A stretch of DNA of 8,212 nucleotides from an uncultured Bacteroidales bacterium. Lineage in GTDB: Bacteria; Bacteroidota; Bacteroidia; Bacteroidales; UBA932. Both the position numbers and the translations under genes were made by a program. The notes under the pieces were generated by a model. That model saw only the letters and a program-made list of their open reading frames with translations. It did no database searches and had not been told where the DNA came from. This document shows positions 6,379 through 8,212 of the stretch, one piece after another. Position 1 is the first letter of the stretch. Each line of letters begins with the position of its first letter. The DNA lies in NCBI GenBank assembly GCA_937898205.1, contig CALEJC010000068.1, forward strand, positions 1-8,212. The letters run 5' to 3'.

Positions 6379-7644
6379 CTATCTTTTAATTGCCATATCA
6401 GGAATCTCCTTGTCAAACTCACCGTTTTCAAGGCGCTTCTTCATCTCGCGGAATGCGTTGAGGGTATACTCTACGTCCTCAAGGCTGTGAGCTGCTGTAG
6501 GGATGATGCGGAAAATCACCATTCCCGGAGGGATCACAGGATAGATCACCACTGAGCAGAAGATGTGATACTCCTCGCGCAATGCAACTGCGATGTTGGA
6601 AGCCTGGTTGACGCCGGCTTTGACAAGTACAGGGGTTACGCAAGCTTCTGCAGGGCCGATATCAAATCCCATCTCGCGGAAACCTTCCTGGAGTCTTCTT
6701 GTAACCTTCCACAACTGAGCGCGAAGCTGGTCTCCTTCAGGGCTGTCGATGATCTCAAGTCTCTTCAAGCAACCTTCAACAATCGGCATAGGCAGGGATT
6801 TAGCATAGATCTGAGAGCGTAGGTTATATCGCAGATAATCAATGATATCCTTGTCTGTTGCGACAAATCCGCCGATGATGGCCATTGACTTTGCGTAGGC
6901 GCCGATATAGATGTCGACTTCATCCATCACGTCAAAATGCTCAGATGTGCCGCGGCCGTGAGGGCCCATCACGCCAAATCCGTGAGCATCGTCAATCATG
7001 ATTCTGAAGCTATACTTCTTTTTGAGAGCAACGATCTGATCAAGGATGCCGAGAGCACCTGTCATGCCGAATACGCCCTCAGTGATGAGGAGCACGCCGC
7101 CACCCTGAGCATCAGCCTCAGCACAAGCCTTGGCGATGATGCGCTCGCAATCCTTGATGTCGTTGTGGCGGAATTTGTATTTGCTGCCGATGTGGAGGCG
7201 GATACCGTCAAGCAAGCATGCGTGAGCCTCAGCGTCATAGACGATCACGTCGTGGCGGCTCACAAGCGAATCAATAGTGGACACGATGCCCTGGTAGCCG
7301 AAGTTGAAGAGGAAAGCTGCCTCTTTCTTCTCGAAGGCTGCAAGACGACGCTCGAGCTCTTCGTGAAGCACTGTCTGGCCGGTCATCATTCGGCTGCCCA
7401 TAGGGTAGGCGAGACCCCATTTTGCTGCACCTTCTGCATCCGCTTTGCGGATCTCAGGATGGTTGGCAAGTCCGAGGTAGTTATTCAAACTCCAGCAAAG
7501 CACATCGCTGCCGTTGAATTTCATGTGCGGTCCGAGTTCGCCGTCGAGGCGTGGAAATGCAAAGTATCCTTCTGCTTTTTCTCGATACTGTCCCAGAGGA
7601 CCACCTGTGGATTTTCTAATCCTATCAAAAATATCAGTTTTCAT
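6379..7644 (-). CDS. sulA: Cysteate fatty-acyl transferase (3-ketocapnine synthase), alpha-oxoamine synthase family
   Basis: A 421-residue fold-type I PLP enzyme of the alpha-oxoamine synthase family (relatives: AONS/BioF, KBL, serine palmitoyltransferase). Visible marks are SLNNYLGLA (52-60), FNFGYQGI (113-120), H141, which stacks on PLP in AEAHA, TEGVFGM (188-194), IDDAHGFGVMG (217-227) with D218 and H221, and the Schiff-base lysine K252 in YAKSMAIIGGF (250-260). KSMAxIGG resembles serine palmitoyltransferase and cysteate acyltransferase more than the KALGG of glycine-acetyltransferase enzymes. In Alistipes and Flavobacterium the cysteate enzyme (called SulA or Cfat; unrelated to the E. coli division inhibitor) joins cysteate and an acyl thioester to 3-ketocapnine. 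Cysteate synthase in the same operon is the main reason to choose cysteate over serine. It starts 8 bases after the VOC stop. Confidence 0.88.
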   Translation of the reverse strand: MKTDIFDRIRKSTGGPLGQYREKAEGYFAFPRLDGELGPHMKFNGSDVLCWSLNNYLGLANHPEIRKADAEGAAKWGLAYPMGSRMMTGQTVLHEELERRLAAFEKKEAAFLFNFGYQGIVSTIDSLVSRHDVIVYDAEAHACLLDGIRLHIGSKYKFRHNDIKDCERIIAKACAEADAQGGGVLLITEGVFGMTGALGILDQIVALKKKYSFRIMIDDAHGFGVMGPHGRGTSEHFDVMDEVDIYIGAYAKSMAIIGGFVATDKDIIDYLRYNLRSQIYAKSLPMPIVEGCLKRLEIIDSPEGDQLRAQLWKVTRRLQEGFREMGFDIGPAEACVTPVLVKAGVNQASNIAVALREEYHIFCSVVIYPVIPPGMVIFRIIPTAAHSLEDVEYTLNAFREMKKRLENGEFDKEIPDMAIKR

Positions 7645-7652
7645 ATTACTAT

Positions 7653-8212
7653 TTATCTATTGATTTTCTGTCTTGATACTAAACCCATCATCCTGAAGAG
7701 GAACTTAGGCAATGACTTCTGAGGGTCTCTCTTGCGCATGTCGATAAACCAGCCTAACTTCTTCATGATAGGGACCTTATATGTCTCTACAAACTCGATG
7801 AGGGTGCCATCCGGATCCTCGATATATGTGAAGTGTCCTGAAGCGTCACCCATGTCGAAGATCTCGCCGTCAGGGCAGCTGTCCACTGTAAATGGATGTC
7901 CTTTCCCGGCGCAGAACTCGCCGAGAGCCTTCATGCCGCTCACATCAAAGCAGATCTGGATGAATCCGGGATCTCCCCAATATCTTCCTTCGTATATTTT
8001 TTTAGGAGTCAATTCAAGAGCCTGAACAAGCTCGATTGACGAGTCTCCGAAGAGAGCTGCAAATGCGCCTTTGCGCTTAGGCGAAGTCAATACTACTCTG
8101 CGACACTGCTTGTCTGCTCCAGGCATGAATGAGTGCTGGCTGAATCTTCCGGTCGTGTCACATTTCTTGATAGTGTAGCCAAGTACTTCGCTATAAAACC
8201 TGATTGAAGCCT
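7653..8212 (-). CDS. VOC (glyoxalase/bleomycin-resistance fold) protein, partial: N-terminus beyond window
   Basis: An internal ATG at 8126 is not the start: the frame stays open to the window edge and reads ASIRFYSEVLGYTIKK ahead of it, the first helix of a VOC domain. At least 185 residues are visible. In that numbering the first module ends with the strand SSIELVQALE, the second begins GFIQICFDV, and the last strand is DPDGTLIEFVE. The Glu in each of IELV and LIEF fits a metal ligand; the usual His at the start of the second module appears as Gln, as some glyoxalases have. A tail of about 40 residues, basic and hydrophobic (KVPIMKKLGWFIDMRKRD onward), follows the domain and may touch the membrane. 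It lies 8 bases upstream of the acyltransferase gene, in the same operon. The reaction is unknown. Confidence 0.88.
   Translation of the reverse strand, partial: ASIRFYSEVLGYTIKKCDTTGRFSQHSFMPGADKQCRRVVLTSPKRKGAFAALFGDSSIELVQALELTPKKIYEGRYWGDPGFIQICFDVSGMKALGEFCAGKGHPFTVDSCPDGEIFDMGDASGHFTYIEDPDGTLIEFVETYKVPIMKKLGWFIDMRKRDPQKSLPKFLFRMMGLVSRQKINR

Noticed and set aside
6937..7722. Plus-strand 261-aa open frame opposite the cysteate acyltransferase
   Set aside because: It is antisense to a gene with all catalytic motifs intact, has no recognisable domain and mirrors the codon bias of the real strand.
1..8212. tRNA, rRNA, CRISPR array, insertion sequence or phage genes
   Set aside because: No cloverleaf, repeat array, transposase, integrase or terminal inverted repeats were seen; base composition looks even throughout.

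Overview
The window reads as a gene-dense stretch of a Bacteroidota chromosome, most likely order Bacteroidales and possibly an Alistipes-like Rikenellaceae member. This rests on the gene set, on AT-rich start contexts without clear Shine-Dalgarno sequences, and on TAnnTTTG-like -7 boxes ahead of some genes. The lineage is an inference; no rRNA or marker gene is present. Ten genes are supported. Two run off the window edges: a DnaJ-domain protein on the left and a VOC protein on the right. There is no gene-free stretch over 100 bases.

Left part (1-2190): on the minus strand lie a membrane-anchored TerB/J-domain co-chaperone (partial), a GNAT acetyltransferase and a HAD phosphatase of the phosphoglycolate phosphatase type. 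A divergent plus-strand gene encodes a YbaN/DUF454 membrane protein. The HAD/YbaN divergent spacer carries a perfect 10-bp inverted repeat.

Middle (2215-4309): a minus-strand pair encodes a PSE/YeiH-family ('putative sulfate exporter') transporter and, coupled through a TAATG overlap, an unrecognised 92-aa two-helix membrane protein. A MarR-family regulator is transcribed divergently from the transporter. Its 3' end overlaps the next operon tail to tail by 23 bases.

Right part (4287-8212): a tight minus-strand operon reads VOC protein (partial), then a cysteate fatty-acyl transferase-like alpha-oxoamine synthase, a short-chain dehydrogenase/reductase, and cysteate synthase. This is the logic of sulfonolipid (capnine/sulfobacin) synthesis. 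Cysteate synthase makes L-cysteate from O-phosphoserine and sulfite. The PLP acyltransferase condenses cysteate with a fatty acyl thioester to 3-ketocapnine. The SDR can reduce that to capnine. A final N-acyltransferase is not in view.

The most interesting reading is that the adjacent MarR regulator, PSE transporter and two-helix protein form a sulfite, sulfate or sulfonate handling module beside the sulfonolipid operon, and that the VOC protein is an undescribed member of the pathway. Both ideas are inferred from gene order.
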